DNA from: an uncultured Bacteroidales bacterium
GTDB lineage: Bacteria > Bacteroidota > Bacteroidia > Bacteroidales > Bacteroidaceae
Assembly: GCA_946060685.1 (NCBI GenBank)
Contig: CAMGOT010000002.1
Location: 1 to 52,548 of the forward strand
Direction: 5' to 3'
DNA length: 52,548 bases
Within the stretch, counting starts at the first letter, position 1, and each line of letters opens with the position of its first letter. Positions 8,035-16,025 of this stretch are shown here, piece after piece. The position numbers were made by a program, and so were the translations under genes. The notes under the pieces were generated by a model. That model made no database searches. It had not been told where the DNA came from and was given only the letters and a program-made list of their open reading frames with translations.

Positions 8035-9312
8035 TCACTCTACTACTTTTATAAGGATTGTTCCAGACTTGGTATTATCGTCCATATCCGTTACAGTCAT
8101 ATTAAAGCGATGATTACCCACAAGTACCTGAAGAAGAGTAAAGAAATTTCCAACGGGGAAAGTATATTCTCTATCACCCCTTGCTGGAACACTTATAGTT
8201 TTACCCAAGCTTCTAAACAAGGCCACTAAATTTTGGTTATCCACGACCTCTGCACCTGCAAGAAAATCCACCGCAAAGTTTGTATTCAAATCAGCAAGAG
8301 ATTCGTTCATTTCTTGACTGTCAGAAATAATGGTTACCTTAATACTCTTTATTCCTGCACTTGCAGCAATGTACGTATCACCCTTTGACGCATCAGGAAT
8401 ATTTCCTGGGGACATTGTTATGTCATTCGGCAAATTGAGCGTGATACTTCCTTCTTCGCCAGAACCGCCGCCAGAACCGCCGCCTTGGTTAGGATCGTCA
8501 AGTCCAGGTACGTCAATGACATCAACCGTAATATTTTCAGTAGTCTCATCGAACACCACACTGGCAGAGATATTGATACCCGTGATTTTTCCTTCGGTAC
8601 TCTCCGTGGGAGCAAAATTCATCGTAATCAGGTCGCCACCGGTGAAGTTTTCTTCGTCGTCATCATAACCGCCCTGGCTGCTCTGGTTCTTGGTCAGCAC
8701 ATTGCGTGCGGCAATGGTATTGCCGGAAGCGGTGGTACCACGGAAGTTCACCACAATCTGCTTCACACCGCCATCACCAAAATACCAATATACCGTGCTG
8801 GACTGATTGGCAGTGGTCTTGAAACTCATGACCGTATTGCTGCCATCCTCGATGGTGATTTCCCACTCGCTGAAAACATTGCGGAATTCATTGTCATAGT
8901 TGACCGTCACCTGGCTGTTCTCCATCTTGCAGACCACCTCGACGGGCGAATTCACATCCTTGACAATCTCCACATCGGCAGCACCCTTATAATAAGGGCT
9001 GGGCATACTTTTGGCAATATTTCCCGGAGTGTGCGACTCTACCGTATAGTTTCCTACCGACATCTGGATGGAACTCGGCACTTCGCCTACCGTGGCATAT
9101 TCCTTCACCACAGTACCGCTGGCATCCTTGATGACTACGGGAAAATCCGTGGTGCTGACATCGCGGCGCGCAGGCTGGAGCACCTCAACGTTCAGCTCCA
9201 GCGTACCCTCGTCGCCTCCGGCCGTGAACTTGGACTCCAGGTCCTCGTTCATACAAGAGGAGAAAGCCATCAGGGCTATCGCTCCCGCAAAGATTTTATT
9301 GTAGAATTTCAT
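8035..9312 (-). CDS. DUF4493 domain lipoprotein with Gly-rich linker (425 aa)
   Basis: Lipobox FSSC (Cys20) followed by MNEDLES, acidic as in the other members. The DUF4493 domain spans about residues 35-280: GTLELNVEVLQP, FPVVIKDASG, the SPYYKGAADVEIV strand, CKMENSQVTVNYDNEF. A flexible linker (GGGSGGGSGEEG, about 285-297) leads to a separate beta-rich C-terminal domain (about 298-425) that differs from the PCMD domain and that I do not recognise. Small DUF4493 proteins with such an added domain commonly sit beside PCMD proteins. It is 16 nt upstream of the fusion gene and 65 nt downstream of the first gene of the operon. Confidence 0.8.
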   Translation of the reverse strand: MKFYNKIFAGAIALMAFSSCMNEDLESKFTAGGDEGTLELNVEVLQPARRDVSTTDFPVVIKDASGTVVKEYATVGEVPSSIQMSVGNYTVESHTPGNIAKSMPSPYYKGAADVEIVKDVNSPVEVVCKMENSQVTVNYDNEFRNVFSEWEITIEDGSNTVMSFKTTANQSSTVYWYFGDGGVKQIVVNFRGTTASGNTIAARNVLTKNQSSQGGYDDDEENFTGGDLITMNFAPTESTEGKITGINISASVVFDETTENITVDVIDVPGLDDPNQGGGSGGGSGEEGSITLNLPNDITMSPGNIPDASKGDTYIAASAGIKSIKVTIISDSQEMNESLADLNTNFAVDFLAGAEVVDNQNLVALFRSLGKTISVPARGDREYTFPVGNFFTLLQVLVGNHRFNMTVTDMDDNTKSGTILIKVVE

Positions 9313-9377
9313 ATCTTTGTCTGATTTGTCTGTAATCTAATTGAAAAACTATTTGCATTCACTGGGATTCAAGACGC

Positions 9378-10211
9378 TTAAATCCAGGTGACGGGCACCT
9401 CCCAGGTGATTTCCTTGTCGTTGGTGCTCTCGTCGATGGTGATGGTGAGGCTGATGCCGCCCTCTGTGCTCGGCTTATAGTTAGGAGCGATGGTCAGCTT
9501 GTGCGCCTTGTTGCGCAGCAGCTGGATTGTACCCGTCACCTCTGCCGTGTTCGTGGTGCTTCCCTCCGGCAGATAATCGGCCTTTGCCGTCATCTTGATG
9601 GTATAGTTCACAGTCTCACCGTTCGCGGCAAGTGCGACATACCAAGGTGCAGTGTCTGCCTTTGCCCAGGTGCAGGTCTGCGAGCCCATAGCCTGCGTAC
9701 CCGCGTAAGTCACGCTGTAATCGTCGAAATAGGTAGCCATCGCAGCATCAAAATCCACGGAAAGCTTTCCACAAGTGGGGGAGCAACTCACACTCACCGT
9801 CTGCTCCGTATTGGCATTGACGGTCACGGTGGTCTCACCCCTCACCAGGAATTCATCGCGGGAGAAGGGATGCTCCGCACCATAGGATGCTATAATGGTA
9901 TACGAACCTATTTCCAACGCTTTGGGCAGATAGTCGTTCATAGAAGCGTATGCAAATTCCATCACATCGCTGCCGGACTTCATATCAACAACCCTGACTG
10001 TATAATTGCCTGTATTTCTATAGTCAGCCTCCGAGAGCGCACGAGTCAGAGGGTCGAACTCCGAGTCGACCGTCAAGGTTCCCAGATTCAACGTGCCATA
10101 CACCTTGTCGGAGCCGACACCGAAATCAAACCCTGGGTCTTCAGACATACATGAGGACAGTGCCACCGCAGCACCGAGGCTCACGCAAGAAATTAGATGT
10201 TTCAGTTTCAT
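9378..10211 (-). CDS. DUF4493 domain lipoprotein, first gene of the locus (277 aa)
   Basis: The ORF track extends to 10475, but the real start is most likely the internal Met89 (ATG at 10209-10211). That gives a clean lipoprotein signal MKLKHLISC...ALSSC (Cys21) followed by MSEDPGF. The upstream 88 codons read through two poly-C tracts and a tandem repeat and look non-coding. The mature protein is essentially one DUF4493 domain: YGTLNLGTLTVDSEFDP, YTVRVVDMKSG, IGSYTIIASYG, FSRDEFLVRGETTVTVN, VSCSPTCGKLSVDFD. It is the promoter-proximal gene of the unit. Because its leader carries homopolymer tracts, its expression could vary (see findings). Confidence 0.8.
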   Translation of the reverse strand: MKLKHLISCVSLGAAVALSSCMSEDPGFDFGVGSDKVYGTLNLGTLTVDSEFDPLTRALSEADYRNTGNYTVRVVDMKSGSDVMEFAYASMNDYLPKALEIGSYTIIASYGAEHPFSRDEFLVRGETTVTVNANTEQTVSVSCSPTCGKLSVDFDAAMATYFDDYSVTYAGTQAMGSQTCTWAKADTAPWYVALAANGETVNYTIKMTAKADYLPEGSTTNTAEVTGTIQLLRNKAHKLTIAPNYKPSTEGGISLTITIDESTNDKEITWEVPVTWI

Positions 10212-10310
10212 TTGCGTTTTGGTTATTTGTCGATTTTTTAATTGGCGTTTGTTTTCAATAGTCGTTTGTTTTGTTGGTCGTGATTTAATGCATAATGAAA
10301 TTTGTGAATA

Positions 10311-10358
10311 GGGGGGGGGTGAAATATAAAAGTGGCATGGAAATAGCAGGGGGGGGGG
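10311..10358 (-). repeat. Two homopolymeric G/C tracts in the lipoprotein operon leader
   Basis: Nine consecutive G at 10311-10319 and ten at 10349-10358 on the plus strand (poly-C on the transcribed minus strand), 29 bp apart. They lie about 100-150 bp upstream of the ATG at 10211 and inside the predicted transcript. Tracts of this length are prone to slipped-strand length change. Confidence 0.85.
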
Positions 10359-10403
10359 AAATTCCTGATGCGCATGAGCATTTTTCGTGCCGCATGCAAA
10401 CCC

Positions 10404-10445
10404 CATGAAAACACTTGGCTTCGCCATGAAAGCACTTGGCTTCGC
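10404..10445. repeat. 21-bp direct tandem repeat
   Basis: CATGAAAACACTTGGCTTCGC (10404-10424) is followed at once by CATGAAAGCACTTGGCTTCGC (10425-10445), with one mismatch. It lies in the long leader of the DUF4493 operon, upstream of the poly-G tracts on the transcript. It could be a regulator site pair or simple slippage product. Confidence 0.85.
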
Positions 10446-10590
10446 AAGGAGGGATAAAAGAAAAAAACAGGGCAAAAAGCATATTCATGCAGCAACCTGC
10501 ACAATGCCATTACCACCAAGCCTTTTTACAAAAGGCACACACTAAAGTGTGTAGTTTTCAAATCTTTAGCATTTGTCTTGTTTTCCGAGT

Positions 10591-10599
10591 GCAAAATTA
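10591..10599 (-). promoter_or_regulatory. Candidate -7 element for the DUF4493 operon
   Basis: The minus strand reads TAATTTTGC, a full match to TAnnTTTGC. A TTTG lies 16 bp upstream (10616-10619 on the plus strand as CAAA), slightly closer than the usual 19 bp. If used, the transcript has a leader of about 370 nt that includes the 21-bp repeat and both poly-C tracts. Confidence 0.5.
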
Positions 10600-11133
10600 G
10601 GGTAAAAACCCGAAACAAAAATATATTTTTTGGTAGATTCCATATTTTTACCAATTCTACACCGACAACTGACATATTGGAAAAGCATAAAACAACAAGG
10701 GCTACACACCCCCCTCACTTTGCGCAAAAGGGGAATTTCAACGATGAAACCGCCGGAAATCACCGCTGAAGATGAGGAAAATCACCCCGGATGTTTATTT
10801 TTTGCAAGCGGTAGTTTCAGGAAACCACCGCTTGACATCTCCCCCCCCTTTCACACGGTAGAACCGAAAACACCCATTTTGGAAGCACAGAGAAAGCGGA
10901 AAACCAAAGAAAACACCGAAAACCGAGTGGTGAGCACCGTACCTACGCGTTTCCAAACATCAGGACAGTGCGACATCCCAAAGCAGCAGAAGCGACGGCA
11001 CATGTACGCCCATGGGAACAAAGCGCAGGGAGATGGGCCAGGGGGCATCTACCTGCATTGCTTCATGAAGCACAGCCTTTCACTTTCCCATGGCATAAAC
11101 CCAAGCGGGACTCGTGCGCGCCTTTGACATTTG

Positions 11134-11219
11134 CGTTCAGCCATGGCTGAACGGCCGAGTATGTCAACATCATCGGCCACAGAAGTAAACATAAATCACC
11201 GTTCAGCCTTGGCTGAACG
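11134..11219. repeat. Pair of 20-bp palindromes
   Basis: CGTTCAGCCATGGCTGAACG (11134-11153) is a perfect palindrome, and CGTTCAGCCTTGGCTGAACG (11200-11219) is the same arm pair with a TT centre. The two lie 46 bp apart. They could form cruciforms or bind a dimeric regulator, but no gene start is close by. Confidence 0.85.
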
Positions 11220-11280
11220 CAAAACCTTAAGCATAGGCCGAAACATGCTGACAATAAGCCTATGCAAAACTAATAGATAT

Positions 11281-11866
11281 TCGGGGGTATTCTAAAAATA
11301 ATGCGCGTACGATCATGTATCACTCGTCATCGTCAAGCACTACTACTGATATTTCAGAGAAGATATACTTCATCGGCAAAGTAAGTACTACTTCTCAGGC
11401 AAAGTAAATATACTCAACTTTCGCAAGTTCAAATAGCTTGTGTTTCAGAAGTAACGGTACGCCCTGAAAGGGCAGCAAGTACATAGCCCAGGCGGGCGCC
11501 CTGGGTGGTTTGACCGCTGCAAATGCGCCCTGAAAGGGCAAAAGTATAAGCATACAGGTGATGAAGAAACCCAGGGCGTTGCCCTGGGCTATAGACTTTT
11601 GCCCTTTCAGGGCGATGATGCGCGGCATATACATACACCCAGGGCGCCTGCCTGGGCTATGGAAACCATTGGGCTTTCAGCCCGTTCATACAAACCAATA
11701 CGACCCGCATGAGCACGCCCTGAAAGGGCAATTCCCTCCTTAGACCAAGGCAACACCCTGGGCATTCACAACCAAATAGAACCCAGCGAAACTTGAATAA
11801 GTATATCTTCTCTGAAATAAAGTTTCAACTGAAATTCTATCAAGATTCATTTATAGAACACCCCCT
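11281..11866. mobile_element. Possible MITE-like element enclosing the REP array
   Basis: The right end ATTTATAGAACACCCCCTTT (11847-11866 or so) closely matches the right terminal repeat of the MITE at 41436-41627 (AATTTATAGAACATCCCTT). A weaker inverted match, GGGGGTATTCTAAAAATAA, occurs near 11284. If both are real ends the element is about 585 bp. The right end abuts the stop codon TAA of the DPP-IV gene, as for the MITE at 20685. Confidence 0.3.
11459..11763. repeat. Array of REP-like palindromic repeats
   Basis: At least five units or half units built from GCCCTGAAAGGGC and CCCAGGGCG...GCCCTGGGCTAT occur in both orientations: about 11459-11508, 11524-11545, 11568-11618, 11638-11690, 11714-11732 and a fragment at 11746-11763. 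The consensus in one direction is CCCAGGGCGNNGCCCTGGGC, TATNNACTT, TGCCCTTTCAGGGC. Interspersed repeats of this look are common between Bacteroidota genes; their role is unknown. Confidence 0.8.
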
Positions 11867-14080
11867 TTATTTCAGATAGTCGTCGAAATAGCGGGTGATG
11901 CGCTCATGGAGATGAATCATGTCCTTGCCCATCATGTTGTGGTCCTGACCGGGATATACGAAATAGTCGGGCTGGACATCGGCATCCTCACAGGCACGGA
12001 GGAAGGCCAGGGAGTGCTGGAGCAGACAGGTACGGTCGTTCAGTCCGACGATGACCTGCAGACGTCCCTTGAGATTCTTCGCCTTGTTCAGCAGACTGCT
12101 GGAGGCATAGCCTTCGGGATTCTCCTGGGGGGTGTCCATATAGCGTTCGCCATACATCACTTCATAGAAGCGCCAGTCGATGACGGGACCTCCGGCAACT
12201 CCGACCTTGAAGACGTCGGGATGTGAACACATGAGATTGGTGGTCATAAAGCCACCGAAACTCCAGCCATGAACTCCGATACGGTCGGTATCGACGTAGG
12301 GAAGCGACTTGAGATAGGCCACGCCCTGCATCTGATCCTGCATCTCCACATCTCCGAGATGACGGAAGGTGCAGCTTTCGAAGTCGAAACCACGGTCGCC
12401 ACTGCCACGGCCATCCATCACAAAGAGGATATAGCCACGGTTGGCCATATAATACTCCCAGGGACGGGTAGTATAGTTCCAGCCTTCCTTGACGTTGGTG
12501 GCATGGGGGCCTCCATAGACGTAGACCACTGTGGGATATTTCTTCGAAGGATCGAAACCTACGGGAAGAACGATGCGATAGTAGAGCGGCGTGCAGCCAT
12601 CGGCTGCAGTGAGGGTGCCGCCTTTCACTTCGGGCATGGAATAGTCCTTCCACGGACTTTCACACTCCTGGAAAGTGGCGAGGAGTGCAGGACGTGATGT
12701 GGAACGGAGGTCGAACTGACGGAACACATCGGGCTTTGACCAGCGGTCAGTGAAGAGGGTGCCTGCGGGCGAGAGGGAGGGACGGTGTATGCCCACGCCA
12801 TTGTCGAGCAGTGTACGCTTGCCGGTAGCGAAATCCACGGCATAGACATTCTCGCGGATATGTCCGTTCTCGTTGGTCTTGAGGATGACGCTGCGACGGG
12901 CGGTATTGAAACCCATAAGGTCCAAATCCTCATATTCGCCAGCGGTGAGCTGACGCTCCTCCTGCACTTGCAGCTTGCCCTCCTTCATCTCCATGCGGAA
13001 CACATAAAGATGGTTGAAGCCATCGCGCTCGCTCTGATAGAGGAAGCGGCTGGAATCCCAGGGCAGGAAGGTGAGCGGATGCTGCGGCTCCACGAAGCGG
13101 GCATTGGTCTCGGTATAGAAGACTCCGATACGCTCGCCCGTGGCAGCACAGTAGGCTACGAGGTCGCAACGATCCTGACTACGGGGAAGTTCCATCAGGA
13201 AAATGATTTTGCTGTCGGGACTCCAGGAGACATTGGTGAAATAGCGGTCGGTGGGGTCGCCGGCCTGCAGGTAGACGCTCTTGCCTGTGGCAGGATTGAA
13301 CACGCCCACCGTGACTTTATGGCTCGTCATTCCTGCCATGGGATATTTCTCGGGAGCAGGCTGTGCCATCTGCGTGGTGCTGTCGACCTCGATATCGAGG
13401 AGGGGGAAATCGGTGACCATGCTCTGGTCCATGCGATAGAAGGCAAGAAGGCTGCCGTCGGGGCTCCAGAAGGTGCCTTTATAGATGCCGAACTCATTGC
13501 GATGCACAGAGGTGCCATAGAGCACATCGCGGCTGGCATCGGTGCTCACCTGAAGGTCACTGCCATCGGCAGTACGCACATAGAGGTTATAGTCCTTGAC
13601 GTAGGCCGTACTGTGGGAAGCCTCGCAGAAATCGGTCTCCGACACTCCTTTCAGCCGTGGCTGATGCCATACGATGGTATGCTTCGTCCAATCGTACTCC
13701 ACCACATTGGCATCGGAACTGAGCCGCACGATGTGACGTTCGGCATCGGAGAAGACGGCATACTGGAGGGTACGGATGCTGTCGGCAGGGAAAAGCACAT
13801 GAAGGGCGGCATTGGCTTCCTGACGGGAGAAGAGGAAAGCTTTCTTGCCCGACACCGTTTTGCCACGATGGTCGGACATCAGAGAGCAGGTGTCAACACC
13901 CGTGCGCACCAGATTCTCTCCCCACCATGCCGTGGAGATATTCTCCGGCTGGAGGGTCCAGTATTTATTGCCTCCCCACATCAGTTCGTCGAGCGTGGGG
14001 CTTTTCAGTGTCTGTGCCATAAGGACTGCTGGGAAAAGCAGCATGAGGACTGCGAAGAATGAGCGTTTCATAAATTGCAT
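11867..14080 (-). CDS. S9 family prolyl oligopeptidase, dipeptidyl peptidase IV type (737 aa)
   Basis: A signal peptide (MKRSFF...VLMAQ) makes this a periplasmic or outer-membrane-associated peptidase. Initiation at Met4 (14071) is as likely as at Met1. The N-terminal two thirds form the DPP-IV beta-propeller (SPDGSLLAFYRMDQS, SWSPDSKIIFLMEL). The C-terminal third is the alpha/beta hydrolase: nucleophile motif GWSFGG with Ser607, Asp682 in GLNDRT and His714 in GQDHN, a complete triad. VYGGPHA earlier in the domain fits the oxyanion region. The enzyme should cleave X-Pro dipeptides from peptide N-termini, suiting peptide-fermenting metabolism. It lies 9 nt after the rlmL-like gene, so the two are co-transcribed. 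Its stop codon touches a MITE-like end. Confidence 0.9.
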   Translation of the reverse strand: MQFMKRSFFAVLMLLFPAVLMAQTLKSPTLDELMWGGNKYWTLQPENISTAWWGENLVRTGVDTCSLMSDHRGKTVSGKKAFLFSRQEANAALHVLFPADSIRTLQYAVFSDAERHIVRLSSDANVVEYDWTKHTIVWHQPRLKGVSETDFCEASHSTAYVKDYNLYVRTADGSDLQVSTDASRDVLYGTSVHRNEFGIYKGTFWSPDGSLLAFYRMDQSMVTDFPLLDIEVDSTTQMAQPAPEKYPMAGMTSHKVTVGVFNPATGKSVYLQAGDPTDRYFTNVSWSPDSKIIFLMELPRSQDRCDLVAYCAATGERIGVFYTETNARFVEPQHPLTFLPWDSSRFLYQSERDGFNHLYVFRMEMKEGKLQVQEERQLTAGEYEDLDLMGFNTARRSVILKTNENGHIRENVYAVDFATGKRTLLDNGVGIHRPSLSPAGTLFTDRWSKPDVFRQFDLRSTSRPALLATFQECESPWKDYSMPEVKGGTLTAADGCTPLYYRIVLPVGFDPSKKYPTVVYVYGGPHATNVKEGWNYTTRPWEYYMANRGYILFVMDGRGSGDRGFDFESCTFRHLGDVEMQDQMQGVAYLKSLPYVDTDRIGVHGWSFGGFMTTNLMCSHPDVFKVGVAGGPVIDWRFYEVMYGERYMDTPQENPEGYASSSLLNKAKNLKGRLQVIVGLNDRTCLLQHSLAFLRACEDADVQPDYFVYPGQDHNMMGKDMIHLHERITRYFDDYLK

Positions 14081-14089
14081 GATTACAGA

Positions 14090-15688
14090 TTATCTTTTGC
14101 TACCACCACGGCCGCCCTTGAAACCATCCCGGCCGCCTTTAAAGCCTTCTCTTCCGCCTTGACGACGGTCGCGACCTACACGGTTGTCGCGACTGTCGCG
14201 GCCTTCGCGACCTTCGCGACGCTCCTTGCCACCACTCTTCTGTCCGCGCTCACGGGCTTGCGACTCCTCGAAACTGCGGTGACGATTGCGGAGGGCACGG
14301 TACTGTTCTGCCATCTCCTCATCCTCAAAGAGGTCTTCAGGACGGGGAGCACGACGGGGACGCTCGCCATCGGCATCATCATGACGGCGACGGTTCTTGA
14401 AGTCAGGGTCGTACTTACGGCTGAACTCTCGCTCACGGCCATCGCGGAAACGGCGCTTCTCGCCCATACGGCTCAGTTCGTCACGGGACTTTACAGCACC
14501 TCCCTCGGCACGGAACTGGTCGAGCTTGCCTGCAAAGGTGACGAACTTGCGCACCTCGCAGTCGAGGGAACCATTTTGCAAAGGCACCTTCAACGACGGA
14601 CGCAGACCGATGGCATCGAACAGTTCTTCCTTGCTGGAGATGACCCATGCCTCCCCTCCCGTGAACTCTTGCTTGAGCTTCTTGCCCAGCGTCTTGTAGA
14701 GTACGGTGATGTCCTCGGGATGCAGGCGCTCGCCATAGGGCGGATTGGTAAACATCAGACGATGAGGGGCTTTGCCGTCGTCAGCGGAAGCGGCTTCCTG
14801 GGCTTCCGACATCTTGAAATCACGGATGTCGCGCTGCTCCACACTGACGATGTCATCCACACGTGCCGCCTTGAGATTGGCGAGTGCTGCACGAACGGCA
14901 TTGTTGTTGAGGTCGAAACCATAGATATGATGATGGAACTCGCGCTCCTGAGAATCGTCCTCGAAGATTTCGCCGAGCAGTTCGGGGTCGAAGTCTTTCC
15001 AGTTCTCAAAGCCGAATTTCTTGCGGAACACACCGGGATAGATATTGCGGGCCATAAGGGCGGCCTCGACGAGGAAGGTACCGCTGCCGCAGAAGGGGTC
15101 GACGATGTCGCAATCGAACTGCCAGCCACTCATCTTGATGATGGCTGCTGCCAGAACCTCATTGATGGGAGCCTCCACACTCGCCTCGCGATAGCCGCGC
15201 AGATGAAGGCTCTCGCCGCTGGAGTCGAGGGAAAGGGTGCAGACATCCTCGGCAATATGGATATTCAGTCGAAGCTGGGGATTGCTGACGCTGACATTGG
15301 GACGCTTTCCCTCATGCTCCACGAAATAATCCACGATGGCATCCTTCACCTTGTACGTGACGAAGCGCGAATTGCGGAATGTCGTGCTATAGACGGTGGT
15401 ATCGACGGAGAACGAGGTGGTGAGGTCGAGATATTCTGACCATTCTATCCCTTTGACGGCCTGATAGACATCAACGGCATCATGCGCAGTGAAGTGCTTG
15501 ATGGGTTTGAGAATGCGCACGGCAGTGCGAAGGCAGAAATTGGCGCGATACATCATGCGCTTGTCCCCGGAAAAGGAGACCATACGGCGGCCTATCTGCA
15601 CGTCGTCAGCGCCCAATTCAATAAGTTCTTGCGCCAACACCTCCTCAAGTCCCTGAAAGGTCTTGGCTACGAGTTCAAAATTTTCCAT
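14090..15688 (-). CDS. rlmL: THUMP-domain class I SAM-dependent RNA methyltransferase, RlmL/YcbY N-terminal type (532 aa)
   Basis: Residues about 45-160 form a THUMP RNA-binding domain. Residues 170-385 are a Rossmann methyltransferase with the SAM motif DPFCGSG (197-203) and the catalytic NPPY (315-318). This is COG0116; the E. coli homologue makes m2G2445 in 23S rRNA. The protein lacks the RlmK half of the E. coli fusion, as is usual in Bacteroidota. Residues 401-532 are an added low-complexity tail rich in Arg, Gly, Asp and Glu. It ends in GGREGFKGGRDGFKGGRGGS, like an RGG-type RNA-binding tail. The gene has a near-consensus promoter and is followed after 9 nt by the DPP-IV gene. The gene symbol reflects homology, not proven specificity. 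Confidence 0.85.
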   Translation of the reverse strand: MENFELVAKTFQGLEEVLAQELIELGADDVQIGRRMVSFSGDKRMMYRANFCLRTAVRILKPIKHFTAHDAVDVYQAVKGIEWSEYLDLTTSFSVDTTVYSTTFRNSRFVTYKVKDAIVDYFVEHEGKRPNVSVSNPQLRLNIHIAEDVCTLSLDSSGESLHLRGYREASVEAPINEVLAAAIIKMSGWQFDCDIVDPFCGSGTFLVEAALMARNIYPGVFRKKFGFENWKDFDPELLGEIFEDDSQEREFHHHIYGFDLNNNAVRAALANLKAARVDDIVSVEQRDIRDFKMSEAQEAASADDGKAPHRLMFTNPPYGERLHPEDITVLYKTLGKKLKQEFTGGEAWVISSKEELFDAIGLRPSLKVPLQNGSLDCEVRKFVTFAGKLDQFRAEGGAVKSRDELSRMGEKRRFRDGREREFSRKYDPDFKNRRRHDDADGERPRRAPRPEDLFEDEEMAEQYRALRNRHRSFEESQARERGQKSGGKERREGREGRDSRDNRVGRDRRQGGREGFKGGRDGFKGGRGGSKR

Positions 15689-15852
15689 TCAATGATATAG
15701 GAATATGGAGAAAGATATGCAGGGCAAAGTGTCGGTGCCCCTCCTTATATAATATTATATATATTATGAATAAACGTGCGTGAACTACGGCTTACAGCAC
15801 CTGCCGCGCAGATTTCTTTTTGCCTGCAGAAATCTATTTGGCAAATCAAAGA

Positions 15853-15883
15853 CAAAGGTACGGCAAAAGGCTGAAAAGCCAAA
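15853..15883 (-). promoter_or_regulatory. Promoter of the rlmL-like/DPP-IV operon
   Basis: On the minus strand TTTG (15880-15883) is followed after exactly 19 bp by TACCTTTG (15853-15860). This is the standard Bacteroidota arrangement. Transcription should start near 15846, giving a leader of about 155 nt. Confidence 0.75.
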
Positions 15884-15913
15884 ACTTTAAGGAGTATTTC
15901 TGAAAAAAAACAC

Positions 15914-15921
15914 TAACTTTG
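15914..15921 (+). promoter_or_regulatory. Candidate -7 element for the TauE/SafE gene
   Basis: TAACTTTGC on the plus strand fits TAnnTTTGC and lies about 105 bp before the chosen ATG. No TTTG is found 19-21 bp upstream, so the -33 element is missing or degenerate. It stands back to back with the minus-strand rlmL promoter. Confidence 0.5.
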
Positions 15922-16025
15922 CCCAAATTTCTGCATGATTTTACGCACACACTCGGCTGAAAGGCAACATTTGACAGGAAAGCCAGGATATAGTGCAAAC
16001 AACCCCCAAAAAAACAACTGACAAC

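Larger units (their letters stand above)
10600..11866. other. Long non-coding region between the DPP-IV gene and the DUF4493 operon
   Basis: About 1.25 kb without a credible gene. ORFs such as 10630..11127 and 11395..11634 cross palindromes and repeats and have no recognisable family. The region holds an eight-C run near 10843-10850, two 20-bp palindromes (11134-11219), the REP-like array (11459-11763) and possible element ends (about 11281 and 11848-11866). It looks like a repeat-collecting intergenic region. Confidence 0.6.

Noticed and set aside
616-10211. Interpretation of the locus as a classical polysaccharide-utilisation locus or Mfa/Fim pilus operon
   Set aside because: No SusC/SusD pair, glycoside hydrolase or regulator is in it, and no FimA/Mfa1-type pilin or Mfa-like anchor motif was recognised.
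9378-10475. Start of the first DUF4493 gene at 10475
   Set aside because: The 88 extra codons run through poly-C tracts and a 21-bp tandem repeat and would bury the lipoprotein signal peptide.
12785-15439. Long plus ORFs 12785..14062 and 14075..15439
   Set aside because: They are shadows of the DPP-IV and rlmL-like genes, whose catalytic motifs are clear on the other strand.
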